A DNA stretch of 64,000 nucleotides from Thermoleophilaceae bacterium (GTDB lineage Bacteria; Actinomycetota; Thermoleophilia; Solirubrobacterales; Thermoleophilaceae): NCBI GenBank assembly GCA_030447905.1, contig JAUJNZ010000002.1, positions 230,569 to 294,568 of the forward strand, in the 5' to 3' direction. Position numbers and translations under genes: made by a program. Below are positions 38,450-47,247 of the stretch, piece after piece; the first letter of the stretch is position 1; every line of letters begins with the position of its first letter. Below the pieces are notes generated by a model, which was not told the origin of the DNA, did not search any database, and saw nothing but the letters and a program-made list of their open reading frames with translations.

Positions 38450-38464
38450 GCTTGTCCTTGCAAT

Positions 38465-38488
38465 CCGTAGAACTTGGAGGCGGCGGTC
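38465..38488 (+). repeat. left inverted repeat of the IS256-like element
   Basis: 24 bases reading CCGTAGAACTTGGAGGCGGC then GGTC. The reverse complement of 39777-39798 reads CCGTGGAACTTCGGCGGCGG then TC. The two align over nearly the whole length with one two-base gap. Confidence 0.75.
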
Positions 38489-38561
38489 TTCCGCCTCGTC
38501 CGGCTCCGATGGGAGCTTGACGAGCGCGACCAAGTCCTACGAGACGAGGAGGAACCGCCGC

Positions 38562-39708
38562 ATGAAGACCGTAACGACCGATCCGGCCGCCACCCCGTGC
38601 GCGACGGCCGACGAGCTGCCCGCGCGCGCGTGCAGGAGGCCCTCGGCGAACTCGCCGGCGCCGCCAAGGAGGCTTGATGGCTCTGTCGGTCGGCGTCGGG
38701 CTCGGAGTGCTGCACGAGCTCATGGAGGCCGAGGTCGAGGAGGTCGTCGGCCCTAAAGGCAAGCACGATCCCGCTCGAGAGGCCAAGCGCCACGGCCACG
38801 AGCCGACGTCCGGCCCGGCGCCCGCAGGGTCCTGATCAGCCGTCCTCGCGTGCGAAGCGCCGACGACGAGCGCGAGGCTGCCCTCGCCACCTTCTCCCAC
38901 TTCGCGGCGCGCGATCCCCTCTCAGACGTCGTGCTCCAGCGCATGCTGTGCGGCGTCTCGACGCGTCGCCTCCAGCACCGGCGAGCCGCTTGAGGCGGTC
39001 GAGCGCTGGATGAGGTCGTCGGTTCGCACTCGTGGCCAAGACCGCCGAGAACCTCGCCGCGATGAGCCGGCGCCTCGACGACGTGCGCGCGGTGCTGATG
39101 CTCGACGGGATCGAGCTCAAGGGCCACTGCGCCGTGGTGGCGCTCGATCACCACCGAGGGCGTCAACGGGCTCTGGGAAGTCGACCGAGAAGCCGCCGTG
39201 GCCACCGCGCTGCTGGCGTGTCGACCGCGGCCTCGACCCTCCCAGGGTGTCCTCGCCGTGATCGACGGCGCGAAGGCGCTCTGCAAGGCGGTGCGCGACG
39301 TGCTCGGCACGAAGACGCCCATCCAGCGCTGCATCCGCCACAAGGAGCGGAATGTCCAAGACCACTACCCGAGCGTGACCGGGCGAGCGTCCGCCGCCTG
39401 CGGCGAGGTCGGGACGCACCAGGCTCGGGAAGAGCTTGCCGTCCTCGCGTCCGAGCTCGAGCGCCTGCCGCCGCGCTGCGGAGGGCTCGAGGAGACCCTG
39501 ACCATCAAGGCTCGCGGCACCCTCAAGCGCACGCTCCAGAGCACGAACCCGTGCGAGTCGATGATCGAGTGCGTCCGGCGATCCTCGCGCAACGTCAAGC
39601 GCTGGCAGTCGGGCGAGAAGGTGCGCTGGACAGCCGCCGGGCTCGAGGCCGATGCAGTTCCGACGCGTGATCGGCTACCGGACCAAGCTGCGTCGCCATC
39701 GAGGGTGA
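38562..39708 (+). pseudogene. IS256-family (mutator type) transposase, frameshifted
   Basis: Begins at ATG 38562 behind a strong GAGGAGGAA site. Segments in changing frames include LGVLHELMEAEVEEVVGPKG and KHDPAREAKRHGHE (N-terminal domain), VAKTAENLAAMSRRLDDVRA and VLMLDGIELKGHCAVVAL (first catalytic Asp), VLAVIDGAKALCKAVRDVLG (second Asp), IQRCIRHKERNVQDHYP (CxxHKxRN), STNPCESMIECVRRSSRNVK (catalytic Glu) and MQFRRVIGYRTKLRRH before the stop at 39708. At least four frame changes over about 380 codons. All DDE motifs are recognisable, but the protein cannot be made as written. Confidence 0.85.
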
Positions 39709-39776
39709 GTTGACCGTCCCATCACCGACCACGGCGCAGGAGGTCGTCGCCTGTCCCGCTTGAGATGATTCACCAG

Positions 39777-39798
39777 GACCGCCGCCGAAGTTCCACGG
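39777..39798 (-). repeat. right inverted repeat of the IS256-like element
   Basis: 22 bases that pair with the left repeat at 38465-38488. It lies 10 bases inside the shared GGACAG flank. Confidence 0.75.
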
Positions 39799-39808
39799 CG
39801 ATCGGGCC

Positions 39809-40076
39809 GGACAGTGCCGGGAGGGATGCAGACGAAGGACCCTGCTTCGAGCTCGAGGGTGTCCTCGGCGAGTTTCACGGTCAGGACGCCCTGGAGCACA
39901 TAGAACATGTCGTGCAGATGACGATGCCGGTGGGGCGGCGGTCCCGCGAAGCCTGGCTGGGCCACCGCCTCGCCGAGATAGAGAGAGCCGGCGGTGTCTT
40001 CGCCTGTCGCCTTGATCGTGACGGCCGACGGGCCGCCGATGTGCTCGGCCTGGCCGGGGCGGTGGACTACTGCCAT
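39809..40076 (-). pseudogene. cupin gene, N-terminal fragment cut by the IS256-like insertion
   Basis: From ATG 40076 (MAVVHRPGQAEHIGG) the frame gives GPPPHRHRHLHDMFYVLQGV with the metal-binding His cluster of a cupin, and ends in a second cupin motif with AGSFVCIPPGTV. It then runs into the inverted repeat of the IS256-like element and a stop at 39675. The missing HTFSN...EPVRFLN part lies 1.4 kb away at 38279-38449. An intact single-domain cupin of about 145 residues can be rebuilt. Confidence 0.8.
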
Positions 40077-40299
40077 GTGGTGTCTCCTTCGACGCTTCGG
40101 TCGTTCGTGCCTCGAGGTCCAGACGCTCCCAGACCGGCTGAGGTCGAGCGACGGGGGCCGCCCGGCATCCATACCGCAGGCGTCGTCGAGGCGCACTCAG
40201 GCCGGGTGCCCCGCTTGCGCTTCGCGCGAATTCCGGAGCTGACCAACCGCTCCTAGTGGGAGGTCGCATACCCCAGCATGGAGTCGCCCTTGGTGTGAA

Positions 40300-40634
40300 T
40301 CAGCGTTTTGGCGGGAGAGAGCGGGCGTACGCGACGCCCCGCCTGACCCACGGCTCGAGCTGGCGCTTGGTCCGCAGGCCCTCGACGTCGACTCGTAGCC
40401 AACCCTGCATCGGGCGCCCGCGCATCTCGAAGGGCCGGGCATGCGGCTTGGTGACGAGCGCGTCGGTGTCCTTCGGGTCGACACGCACCATCAGACCGCC
40501 CTGGCCGCTGGCCCCCACCGACATATTGCCGCCGACAGGAAGGCGAGACCTCCGAACATCTTCTTCTCCGTGACGTCGGGGTTGCCGGCGACGAGCTCCC
40601 GTATGCGGTTGGCGAGATCTTCGTCGTAGGCCAC
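40300..40634 (-). pseudogene. TfoX N-terminal-domain family protein (frameshifted)
   Basis: Starting at GTG 40634 the frame reads MAYDEDLANRIRELVAGNPD and VTEKKMFGGLAFL. It then changes frame near 40538 to GGNMSVGASGQGGLMVRVDP, KPHARPFEMRGRPMQGWLRV and a stop at 40300. This is the TfoX-N fold (about 110 residues), found in small proteins of unclear function and in competence regulators. One base near the CTGTCGGCGG run is missing or extra. Motifs are otherwise intact. Confidence 0.75.
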
Positions 40635-40689
40635 TCGGTCATCATCGTCTATACAGCAGAGACAGCGCTAAAGACCAGCGGTAGCCCGG

Positions 40690-40955
40690 TCAGCCGACCT
40701 CCAAGTACCTTTGCAGCGCCTTCGAATAACGGCGGAGGTGGTCTCGTGGTCGCGCTCGGCTCGTTGGGCGAGCGCCTGGCGTAGTTCGGGGTCGAGCCGC
40801 ACGGACTCGACGGCGGCGGGACCCGAGCCGATCGCTGGCCGTCCGGCGCGACGGCGCATCGTCTGCTCAACGTCGTACCCAGCCTCGGCCTTATCGGCGA
40901 GCTCGGCGATAATGGGCTTGCCGCTGGCGGTCCGGCCGTGAGCCTCTTTTCCCAT
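40690..40955 (-). pseudogene. ribbon-helix-helix antitoxin-like protein (frameshifted at its end)
   Basis: ATG 40955 starts MGKEAHGRTASGKPI. The C-terminal part RLDPELRQALAQRAERDHET, then TSAVIRR, is a typical RHH/CopG DNA-binding and dimerisation motif. After TSAVIRR one missing G (an AAGGCG run that should be AAGGGCG) shifts the frame; restored, it ends ALQRYLEVG at 40690, whereas the uncorrected frame reads on to 40668. It follows the toxin-like gene at 40959 by three bases, so the two form a pair. About 88 residues when restored. Confidence 0.7.
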
Positions 40956-40958
40956 CGG

Positions 40959-41194
40959 TCAGCCTCGGGGGAGCAGCGGCTCGTACCTCGGACGCATCTT
41001 CATCGCGTGAATCGCCAGCTCCGAGCCGTCGTCAGGCATGATGGTGACAACTGCGAGCAGGTTGGCGCTGCGTCCTGGGCCGAGTAGAGGCGAGTGTCGT
41101 CGTCTTGCTGATATGTCGCAAGCGCATGTCTGGCAGCGGGTTCGATGTCGCCGTCGGCGACGCCGTGCCTGCGCGCCGACGGGTGGACTTCCAC
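40959..41194 (-). pseudogene. toxin-like partner protein (frameshifted)
   Basis: ATG 41194 starts MEVHPSARRHGVADGDIEPA and ARHALATYQQDDDTRLY. The frame then changes near 41080 to GPGRSANLLAVVTIMPDDGS and ELAIHAMKMRPRYEPLLP before the stop at 40959. The small size, the LLxVVxIxxDDGxELxIHAMxMRxKY pattern and the RHH gene 3 bases downstream suggest a RelE/BrnT-size toxin of a type II module with the toxin first. The pattern is widespread in actinobacteria, but I cannot name the family with certainty. Confidence 0.6.
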
Positions 41195-41285
41195 CGCTCA
41201 AGCGTACTACGAACCTCGGTGGCAGAGGAGCACGCTGGACGACCCCGAACGCTCCGCTGACCCAGGAAGCTGGCCTAAGTTCGGC

Positions 41286-41918
41286 TCATCGCTCAGGCTT
41301 GACCCCGATCAACAAGGCCATCTCGAGCCACTTCCAGTAACAGTCGACGTCCTCGAAACCGACTTCGCGGAGCCAGCGCAGCTGGGTCTCGACGTCGACG
41401 AGGCGGTCGGAGGGGTCTTCCCACTCGAGCGGCTCGCCGATCGCCTCGTAGAAGCGCCGATGAAGACGTGCGGTCGGCGAGGCGACGTGCTCGAAGTTGG
41501 CGAAGACGCCGCCCGGCTCGAGCCCGGCGAAGATCTCCGCGTAGAGCGACCGCTTCCGATCGTCCTCGAGGTGGTGGATCGCGAGCGAGGATATGACGCT
41601 GTCGAATCGACCTCGATCGGGAAGCGGCTCGGCGAGGTCGTGATAGAGGACTTCTACCGGTTGGTCGGCGAAGCGCTCGCGGGCACGCTCGAGCATCGGC
41701 TCGGAGACATCGGCAGCGACGGCCACGCTCTCCGGCCGGTCGGCGCGCACGAGGGCTAGCAAGCGCCCGTCGCCAGTACCGAGGTCGAGGATCCGGCGAG
41801 CGCCGCGTGGGACGTGCTCGAGCAGGACACTCTCGCCCTCTGCCCTATGGGGGACGGTGTGCACAAGCGCGAGGTAGTGGTCGACGTGCTCGCTTTTCTT
41901 CCACTCGTTGGCGGCCAC
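41286..41918 (-). CDS. class I SAM-dependent methyltransferase
   Basis: 210 residues from GTG 41918 (VAANEWKKSEHVDHYLALVH). The SAM-binding motif is RRILDLGTGDGRLLALVRAD near residue 45. Later motifs are VAVAADVSEPMLERARERF, DSVISSLAIHHLEDDRK and ILEPGGVFANFEHV-like text around residue 140. The C-terminus (CYWKWLEMALLIGVKPE) closes the fold. Intact. The substrate is unknown; there is no operon partner. Confidence 0.85.
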   Translation of the reverse strand: MAANEWKKSEHVDHYLALVHTVPHRAEGESVLLEHVPRGARRILDLGTGDGRLLALVRADRPESVAVAADVSEPMLERARERFADQPVEVLYHDLAEPLPDRGRFDSVISSLAIHHLEDDRKRSLYAEIFAGLEPGGVFANFEHVASPTARLHRRFYEAIGEPLEWEDPSDRLVDVETQLRWLREVGFEDVDCYWKWLEMALLIGVKPER

Positions 41919-42046
41919 GACCGCATGGTGACGCCTGGGCTCCACACCATGTAAGGCTCCTACCCGCTGCCGGCCACCTGGCGAGCCGATCGACCTGGCG
42001 CTCGCCGCCCCGCCGAGGGAGTTCAGCGCTTCAGGACGTCCGCCGG

Positions 42047-42472
42047 TCAGCGCTCGAGCTCCGGGGGCAGGGCGCTGGGCCCGGCGGGATAGAGCCAGCG
42101 GAGCTCTTCCTCGGACATCTCCAGGGTGTTGGCCGGCTCGGGCGGCGCACCGACCGCCAGCCAGAGCTGATCGTCCGCCGTGTCGTTGAAGAGCTGGCGC
42201 ACGGATGGCGGCTCGACGGCCAGCGCGTCGCTCGGCCGCAGAGAGAGGAGGTCGCCTTCCACGCGGACGCGTCCCCGCCCCTCGAGCAGGAGGTAAAGCT
42301 CGACCTGCCTGCGATGGCGGTGGCGTGTCGATGCCTCTCCGGGGCGGAGGCGCCACAGGCGAGCCCCGAGCGTCGACACCTCGAGCTGCCTGGCGAGGTC
42401 CGTGTTGAGCACACCCATCTGGTTGGACGGGCGCCAGTGGGCCTCGGTGCTGGGAAGCAGGTGGTAGGGCAT
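42047..42472 (-). CDS. cupin domain protein
   Basis: 141 residues from ATG 42472 (MPYHLLPSTEAHWRPSNQMG). The core GEASTRHRHRRQVELYLLLE, then GRGRVRVEGDLLSLRPSDAL and AVEPPSVRQLFNDTADDQLW, follows the cupin two-motif pattern with two or three His for metal binding. Intact and separate from the split cupin at 38-40 kb. Function unknown. Confidence 0.75.
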   Translation of the reverse strand: MPYHLLPSTEAHWRPSNQMGVLNTDLARQLEVSTLGARLWRLRPGEASTRHRHRRQVELYLLLEGRGRVRVEGDLLSLRPSDALAVEPPSVRQLFNDTADDQLWLAVGAPPEPANTLEMSEEELRWLYPAGPSALPPELER

Positions 42473-42561
42473 GTGGGGTTCCTCTCTGCGGCGCTCTCCG
42501 GACCGCCGCGCGCGCCGTCGACGGCTGCCTACGCGGGGCTCACGGCGTCCGGTCGCGCGTC

Positions 42562-43637
42562 TCATCGCTGCGGCCCATTCGGCTCTCCGCGCGGACGTAC
42601 GCCACTTCTGTAGTTGTCCTCCGACTTTGGCGAAGTATGCGGGGGCGTCCGTCGCACTGCGCCCGCAAGCTCGCTGTCGCGGCCCTCTCCCGCGCTGTCA
42701 TTCAGGCCCTCGCGGAAGCCGCTGCGCCAGCTGGGATGGCGCGGACGCCAGCCAAGCTCGCGCTTGGCCTTCTCGTTGGACGCTCCGCGGCTCTGGGTCA
42801 TGAGCGAGACCCCCACCTCGCCGGTCGCGAGCCGGCCCATCCACAGGGGATGCGGCGCGGCGACTTTGCCCCGAGCGCCTCGGCGAGGTGAGGAAGCCAC
42901 TGCGAGACCGCGGCGGGCTCGTCGTCGACGACGTTGTAGATGCCCGGCGCGCCGCCCTCGATCGCGGCGAGCGTGGCCGCCACCGCGTCGTCGACGTGCT
43001 TGAACGACCAGTGCCCGGCGCCGTCGCCGACGATCGGAAAGCGGCGGCGGACCAGATCGGCGTGCTGGCCGCCCGCGGCGATCGAGGTACCCGGGCCGTA
43101 GAGGGCGCCGTAGCGCAGCACAAGCCCCTCGATGCCGTCCGCGCTCGTGACGGCGCTCTCCAGGTGGCGGATCGCCTCGAGCGTACGGCTCATCGCCTGT
43201 GGGGGGCTCGGGTCGAGGGGATCGCCCTCGGTCTTGACCCAGCCGCCCTCGCGGGCATACGGCCAGCCGGCGAAGCTCTGGGCCACGAACCGTCGCGTGC
43301 CGCTCTGGCGGGCGGCGGCCAGGAGCGCGTCGGTGCCCTCGGTCCGCAGCCGGTTGGTCAGCTCGAAGTCGCGGTCGAAGCGGCGCAGGTTGCCTCCCAT
43401 CTCAGACAGCGCGGTCATCTGGTGCACCACCACGTCGGGGCGCGCTGCGCTCACCGCCTCCATCACGGCCTCGGGTGAGAGCCCGTCGGCGACGGCCGGA
43501 TCGGCGCCGAGCGCCCGGAGGGCGTCTGCCTTCGCGGGCGTGCGGGTCAGCGCGGTCACCTCATGCCCGCCGTCGAGAAGGAGGGGGACCAGCCTGCTGC
43601 CGATGACGCCGGTCGCACCTGCGACGAACACCTTCAT
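42562..43637 (-). pseudogene. NAD(P)-dependent epimerase/dehydratase-like protein (frameshifted)
   Basis: From ATG 43637, MKVFVAGATGVIGSRLVPLL is the Rossmann GxTGxIG motif, with VVVHQMTALSEMGGNLRRF, VAQSFAGWPYAREGGWVKTE and LVLRYGALYGPGTSIAAGG typical of extended SDR epimerases. The end shifts frame near 42865: the expected LWMGRLATGEVGVSLMTQSR and SNEKAKRELGWRPRHPSWR continue in the next frame. The restored length is about 310-350 residues. Only the C-terminal substrate-domain end is affected. Confidence 0.8.
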
Positions 43638-44021
43638 GCTGTGCTCCTGTATCGCTCTCGTCCCTGAGACGAGATAGGCCTGCGCGGCGTGACAGGCGCA
43701 GCGTCACGCCAGACGTGCGCGTCTCGTCTGCACCGCTAGACATGGGCGAGATGGGCGGCAGTCGAGAGGCAGAGCTCCACACGCGGCTGCGGCCGCTCCT
43801 GCACGAACATTGGCGCGCCGGAGCTGACCACCGCGGCCCGGTCACAGCTCGTCGGGCGCGCTGATTCGGTGTGGTTTGAGCGCGCGCTCGGCGCGGAAAC
43901 GGCGTTCTCGATCTCCCATGTGCAAGCGGTCGGCCGTCTAAGGGCGGCCGGGCTTTCCCTTCGCGAACCGCGACAGGCGCCCGGCGCGAGCGCCGCGGCT
44001 CGGACGCAGGGAGCCGGTCGG
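43638..44021. other. no convincing gene
   Basis: 384 bases between the epimerase start and the PIN-toxin stop. A 40-codon frame from ATG 43743 reads LRPLLHEHWRAGAD but shows no known domain. It should contain the epimerase promoter. Confidence 0.4.
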
Positions 44022-44441
44022 TTACGCGACCCTGACCGTGGCGACCTCTATCAGCGTCTGGAGACCGTCGAAGTCGGCGGGGTTGCGGGTGTAGAGCGGG
44101 AGCTCGGCGGCGAGTGCGGTCGCGGCGATCAGCAGGTCGAGCGCTCGCCGGCCACGCGCCTTGCGGCCCCCCGAGGCGACCTCGGCGTACAGCCGGCCGT
44201 AGGCGCGGGCGGCGGCGGCATCGAACGGGATGGCATCGAACGTCGCCTCCGCGCGCTGCAGCCGGTCCTGGCGGCGGGCTCGCTCGGTCGGGTCGCCGGC
44301 GGCGTGAGGACCGGCGGCGAGCTCTGCAAGCGTGACCGCGGCGATCGCCATCTCCGGCGGTAGCGCGTCGCGCGCTGCGTGCTCGATGTCGATTACGACC
44401 GACGTGTCGATGAGCCCCCGGAGCGTGGGTGGGTCAGGCAC
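44022..44441 (-). CDS. vapC: PIN-domain toxin (VapC type)
   Basis: 139-residue PIN RNase. The acidic active site is visible: Asp12 and nearby acids in GLIDTSVVIDIEHAARD, the Glu in VTLAELAAG, and the later RRALDLLIAATALAAELPLY and TRNPADFDGL with Asp residues. It overlaps the antitoxin gene by 8 bases, toxin second. Intact. Cleaves tRNA or other RNA in known members and is held in check by its partner. Confidence 0.88.
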   Translation of the reverse strand: MPDPPTLRGLIDTSVVIDIEHAARDALPPEMAIAAVTLAELAAGPHAAGDPTERARRQDRLQRAEATFDAIPFDAAAARAYGRLYAEVASGGRKARGRRALDLLIAATALAAELPLYTRNPADFDGLQTLIEVATVRVA

Positions 44442-44688
44442 GCGGCGCCGGGTTCTGATCCGCGAGACGGTCGATATCGGCGCGGAACCGCGCGGCGTCG
44501 ATCGCCGCGGCGTGAGAGAACGTGGCGAGCGCGACCTCTCGGCTCACGTATCGGCGGCGGCGAACGGGACGCAGCTCGCCGACCGCGACCCCGTTGCGAG
44601 TCACGACGAAGCTCTCCCCGGAGTCGAGGCCCCGCATTACGTCGCCGCTCTGGTTGCGCAGCTGCCGCTGGGTGATCTCCCGCGCCAC
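44434..44688 (-). CDS. type II antitoxin, Phd/prevent-host-death type
   Basis: 84 residues from ATG 44688: MAREITQRQLRNQSGDVMRG, then GESFVVTRNGVAVGELRP, the N-terminal DNA-binding and dimer fold of Phd/YefM-type antitoxins. The C-terminus (ALATFSHAAAIDAARFRADI) would wrap the PIN toxin. Translationally coupled to vapC by an 8-base overlap. The pair usually regulates its own promoter just upstream of 44688. Confidence 0.85.
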   Translation of the reverse strand: MAREITQRQLRNQSGDVMRGLDSGESFVVTRNGVAVGELRPVRRRRYVSREVALATFSHAAAIDAARFRADIDRLADQNPAPRA

Positions 44689-44940
44689 AACAGGTATCGT
44701 AGCACCTGTGCGACGGGCCTAGGCGGCTTCTTCCTGCGCGGCGTCGGCTCTGCGCTCCTGGTCAAATAGATCTGCTTCCAATGCCCTGATCTCCGCCGTC
44801 TCGGCGCCCTTGTGGCGCGTCAGGCGGCGAGAATAGGGTCGGTACTCCTCGCTGCAGCTTCGCCCGCTAAGTGGCAGCGTCCTCGCGGGGAGCAAGGCGA
44901 CCCGCGCGCGAGCCTGCCGATTGGCATCTACGCGGCGCGA

Positions 44941-45280
44941 TCACTCCAGGTCCCAGCCGAAGTAGACCTCTACCTTGCGGATCTTGTTTCCCTCGAACGT
45001 GAGCACCTCGTATTGCGGAATCGGCTCCCGTCGGTCCTCACGCTCTCGTAGGTCACGACAACCTCATCATCGACTTCGAAGAGCCGGACGAACTCGAAGC
45101 TCTCTATCAGCTCGGCGTTCGGCCAGCACCGCTCGAAGTACTTCGCCCGGTCGATGCCCACGTCGCAGGGCTGTAGAAGGCGAAGTCGTCGGTCAAGAGA
45201 TCCTCGACGACGCGACGATCGCCGGATTCGTAAGCGGCGTACGCGTCGCGGATGAGGCTCAAGCGGTTACTGGCAGGCAA
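44941..45280 (-). pseudogene. SnoaL-like (NTF2 fold) protein, frameshifted twice
   Basis: Starts at TTG 45280 behind a strong AGGAGGAG site and reads LSLIRDAYAAYESGDRRVVE and DLLTDDFAFYSP. It then shifts frame near 45165 to GIDRAKYFERCWPNAELIES and FEFVRLFEVDDEVVVTYESV, and again near 45030 to EVLTFEGNKIRKVEVYFGWD before TGA at 44941. The second shift is repaired by one G in ACGAGG. The restored protein is about 113 residues with an NTF2-like fold used by many small isomerases and hydrolases. Confidence 0.7.
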
Positions 45281-45478
45281 AGCTCCTCCTCGCTCGGTGG
45301 GTTTGGGAGCGTTGACCTCTTCCGCCCGCCGGACTCATCGGTGTCTCGGTTTGTGCGAGAACGTGACTGCGCCGCCGCGGCGACGCACCGAGAAGGTCAC
45401 CTTTTCATCCTCATGGGTTCCGGCGGGCTTCGGCATGCTTGGCGGTGGGTGACGGCGAGCGACAAATCTCCGGAAGGT

Positions 45479-46105
45479 ATGAGCATCGTCCGTCGTCGGC
45501 TTTCTCTCCCGTTCGGGGAGCTGCGTCTCCTCCAGCCCGGCGAGGCCGCCGAGCTACCCGACGAAGGGCCCGTCGAGTGGGCGCCGCTCGTCCCGTATTG
45601 GTCTGTCCTGTGGCGCAGCGGCGTGGCGCTGGGGCGCGAGCTGGCCGGCTCGGGGCTCGCCGGAATGGGCGTCGTCGAGCTCGGCTGCGGGCTCGGCGTC
45701 CCGAGCCTCGTCGCCGCCCGCGCAGGCGCCGCGGTGCTCGCGACGGACGGGTGCGCCGAAGCGCTCGAACTGGTGGAGCAGAACGCGCGCGAGAACGGTC
45801 TCCACGTTGCGACCGCCTGCGTCGACTGGGGCTGCGCCGACGAGCTGGTCGCTCGCGGCCCGTTCGACCTGGTGCTCGCCGCCGACGTGCTCTACGAGCG
45901 GGCCAGCGTCGCGCTGCTCCTGTCGCTCTTGCCGCACCTCGGTCGCGAGGTGTGGCTCGCCGACCCCGGCCGGTCGGTGGCCGTCGAGTTCCTCGAGCAC
46001 GCCCGTCGCGACTGGTCGGTGGCAACGAGCGTCAGGGACGGGATGGGCATCCACCGGCTGCGGGCAATCTCGCCAGCGGGGACGCTCGGTCTCCCTTTGC
46101 GCTAA
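45479..46105 (+). CDS. class I methyltransferase (lysine/nicotinamide N-methyltransferase-like)
   Basis: 208 residues from ATG 45479. It shows VEWAPLVPYWSVLWRSGVAL followed by GMGVVELGCGLGVPSLVAAR near residue 63 (SAM-binding GxGxG), VLATDGCAEALELVEQNARE and FDLVLAADVLYERASVALLL. This order (W-x-S-x-xL-A, then ELGxGxGxPS, then ADVLY) is that of the METTL/KMT-type protein methyltransferase family. The end overlaps the convergent VOC gene by 4 bases. Intact. Confidence 0.8.
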   Translation: MSIVRRRLSLPFGELRLLQPGEAAELPDEGPVEWAPLVPYWSVLWRSGVALGRELAGSGLAGMGVVELGCGLGVPSLVAARAGAAVLATDGCAEALELVEQNARENGLHVATACVDWGCADELVARGPFDLVLAADVLYERASVALLLSLLPHLGREVWLADPGRSVAVEFLEHARRDWSVATSVRDGMGIHRLRAISPAGTLGLPLR

Positions 46106-46443
46106 GTGGCCGGTGCTGGCGCGGCGGCCAGCGCGAAGGGACTGCCCTCGGAGTCCCGGCAGACGGCCCAGCGCTCGCCGGGGTGGATGACCGACCCGCC
46201 GAGCTCCCGGACGCGCTCGAGTGTCGTGGCCAGGTCGGCGACGGTGAAGTACGGGAGGGAAGCGGTATCGCCAGGCCCGGGACCACGCTCGTGGATCCCG
46301 AGGCGGAGGCTGTCGGTGTCGGTCTCCCATCCGCTTCCGGCGGCGGCAGGCCTGGGCGTGAGGTCGACGCCGAGCACTCCACGCCAGAAGCGGCGGGCAC
46401 GACCGGGGTCGTCGGCCGGGAACTCGATCAGAGGCGCGGGCAT
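46102..46443 (-). CDS. VOC (glyoxalase/bleomycin-resistance) superfamily protein
   Basis: 113 residues from ATG 46443: MPAPLIEFPADDPGRARRFW, then RGVLGVDLTP, the first beta-alpha-beta unit of a VOC fold; LPYFTVADLATTLERVRELG and GSVIHPGERWAVCRDSEGSP, the second. The closing FALAAAP... ends the protein. Metal-binding His/Glu positions are partly present. Tail-to-tail with the methyltransferase. Intact. Confidence 0.8.
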   Translation of the reverse strand: MPAPLIEFPADDPGRARRFWRGVLGVDLTPRPAAAGSGWETDTDSLRLGIHERGPGPGDTASLPYFTVADLATTLERVRELGGSVIHPGERWAVCRDSEGSPFALAAAPAPAT

Positions 46444-46577
46444 GGCCACGAGTATGGCCGCAGCCTTACGTGCTTGGCTGATCCTTCGCGCCGCGAACCC
46501 AGAGCTCACGACATCGGGGACGGCACTGCTCCGTACGCGAAGCACAGAGCGTGCGAGGTGTCAGGCGCAAGGCAACT

Positions 46578-47111
46578 ATGATCGCTGCCGTGGCCGGCTC
46601 GGCGACCACGCGCGCCGCTCCCACCGACGCGACCCGCGAGGAGCTCATGCGGGAGGCCGGGCGGGCGTGGAGCGATGCCCGCCGCCTGCTGTTCGTCTGC
46701 CTGGGAAACGTCTGTCGGAGCCCGTTCGCGGAGGGGCTCGCGCTGGGTCAGATCGGAAGCCGGCACGCGATCTCAGCCGGCCACTACCCGGTCTCCGGCC
46801 GCCGACCGCCCGAGGTCGCCGTCACTACCGCGCAGAAGTTCGGCGTCGACCTGGCGGCACACCGCTCGCGCGTGCTCTCCCGGGGCATGCTGGAGGAGGC
46901 CGACACGGTCTTCGTCTTCGACCAGGAGAACTACGAGGCCGTCATCTCCCACCACCCGGGCGCCCTTGGGCGCACTCACCTGCTCGGCGCCTTGTGCCAC
47001 GAGGGACCACTTCACATCGCCGATCCGTTCGGCGGCCCGGCTTCGCTCTATGAGTCCGTCTACCGCCGGATCGCGGGCGCGATCGCCGCGGGGGAAGACG
47101 CTCGCACGTGA
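46578..47111 (+). CDS. low molecular weight protein tyrosine phosphatase
   Basis: 178 residues from ATG 46578. The phosphate-binding loop is FVCLGNVCRSPFAEGLA, with Cys41 as nucleophile and Arg47. ISAGHYPVSGRRPPEVAV follows, and the general-acid Asp lies in HIADPFGGPASLY near the C-terminus. About 35 extra residues precede the loop compared with the classic family. Such enzymes can act on protein tyrosine phosphate or, in some cases, on arsenate. Confidence 0.88.
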   Translation: MIAAVAGSATTRAAPTDATREELMREAGRAWSDARRLLFVCLGNVCRSPFAEGLALGQIGSRHAISAGHYPVSGRRPPEVAVTTAQKFGVDLAAHRSRVLSRGMLEEADTVFVFDQENYEAVISHHPGALGRTHLLGALCHEGPLHIADPFGGPASLYESVYRRIAGAIAAGEDART

Positions 47112-47247
47112 AAGGTGGTCGACGCGCGATGCCAGAGGAATATCTCCCTCCTCGCGGCCAGCGGGATCGCGAAAATCCCGCGAGGACCTCTGTGTCACGA
47201 TCCGGCGGCGACAACCCGTGTGACCCGGTCAGCGAGGGAGCAGAGCG

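Larger units (their letters stand above)
38448..39808 (+). mobile_element. IS256-family insertion sequence, decayed, inside a cupin gene
   Basis: About 1,361 bases, the usual IS256 size. The ends carry imperfect inverted repeats (38465-38488 and 39777-39798, matching over about 22 bases apart from one substitution, one altered G and a two-base gap). The flanks share GGACAG (38442-38447 and 39809-39814), the remains of a target-site duplication. The inner gene is a frameshifted mutator-type transposase. The insertion splits one cupin reading frame into two pieces, which dates the insertion after the cupin was intact. Confidence 0.8.

Noticed and set aside
42605-42900. Separate gene for the basic frame upstream of the epimerase end
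   Set aside because: The motif LWMGRLATGEVG is the natural continuation of the epimerase after one indel, so I treat it as the same gene.
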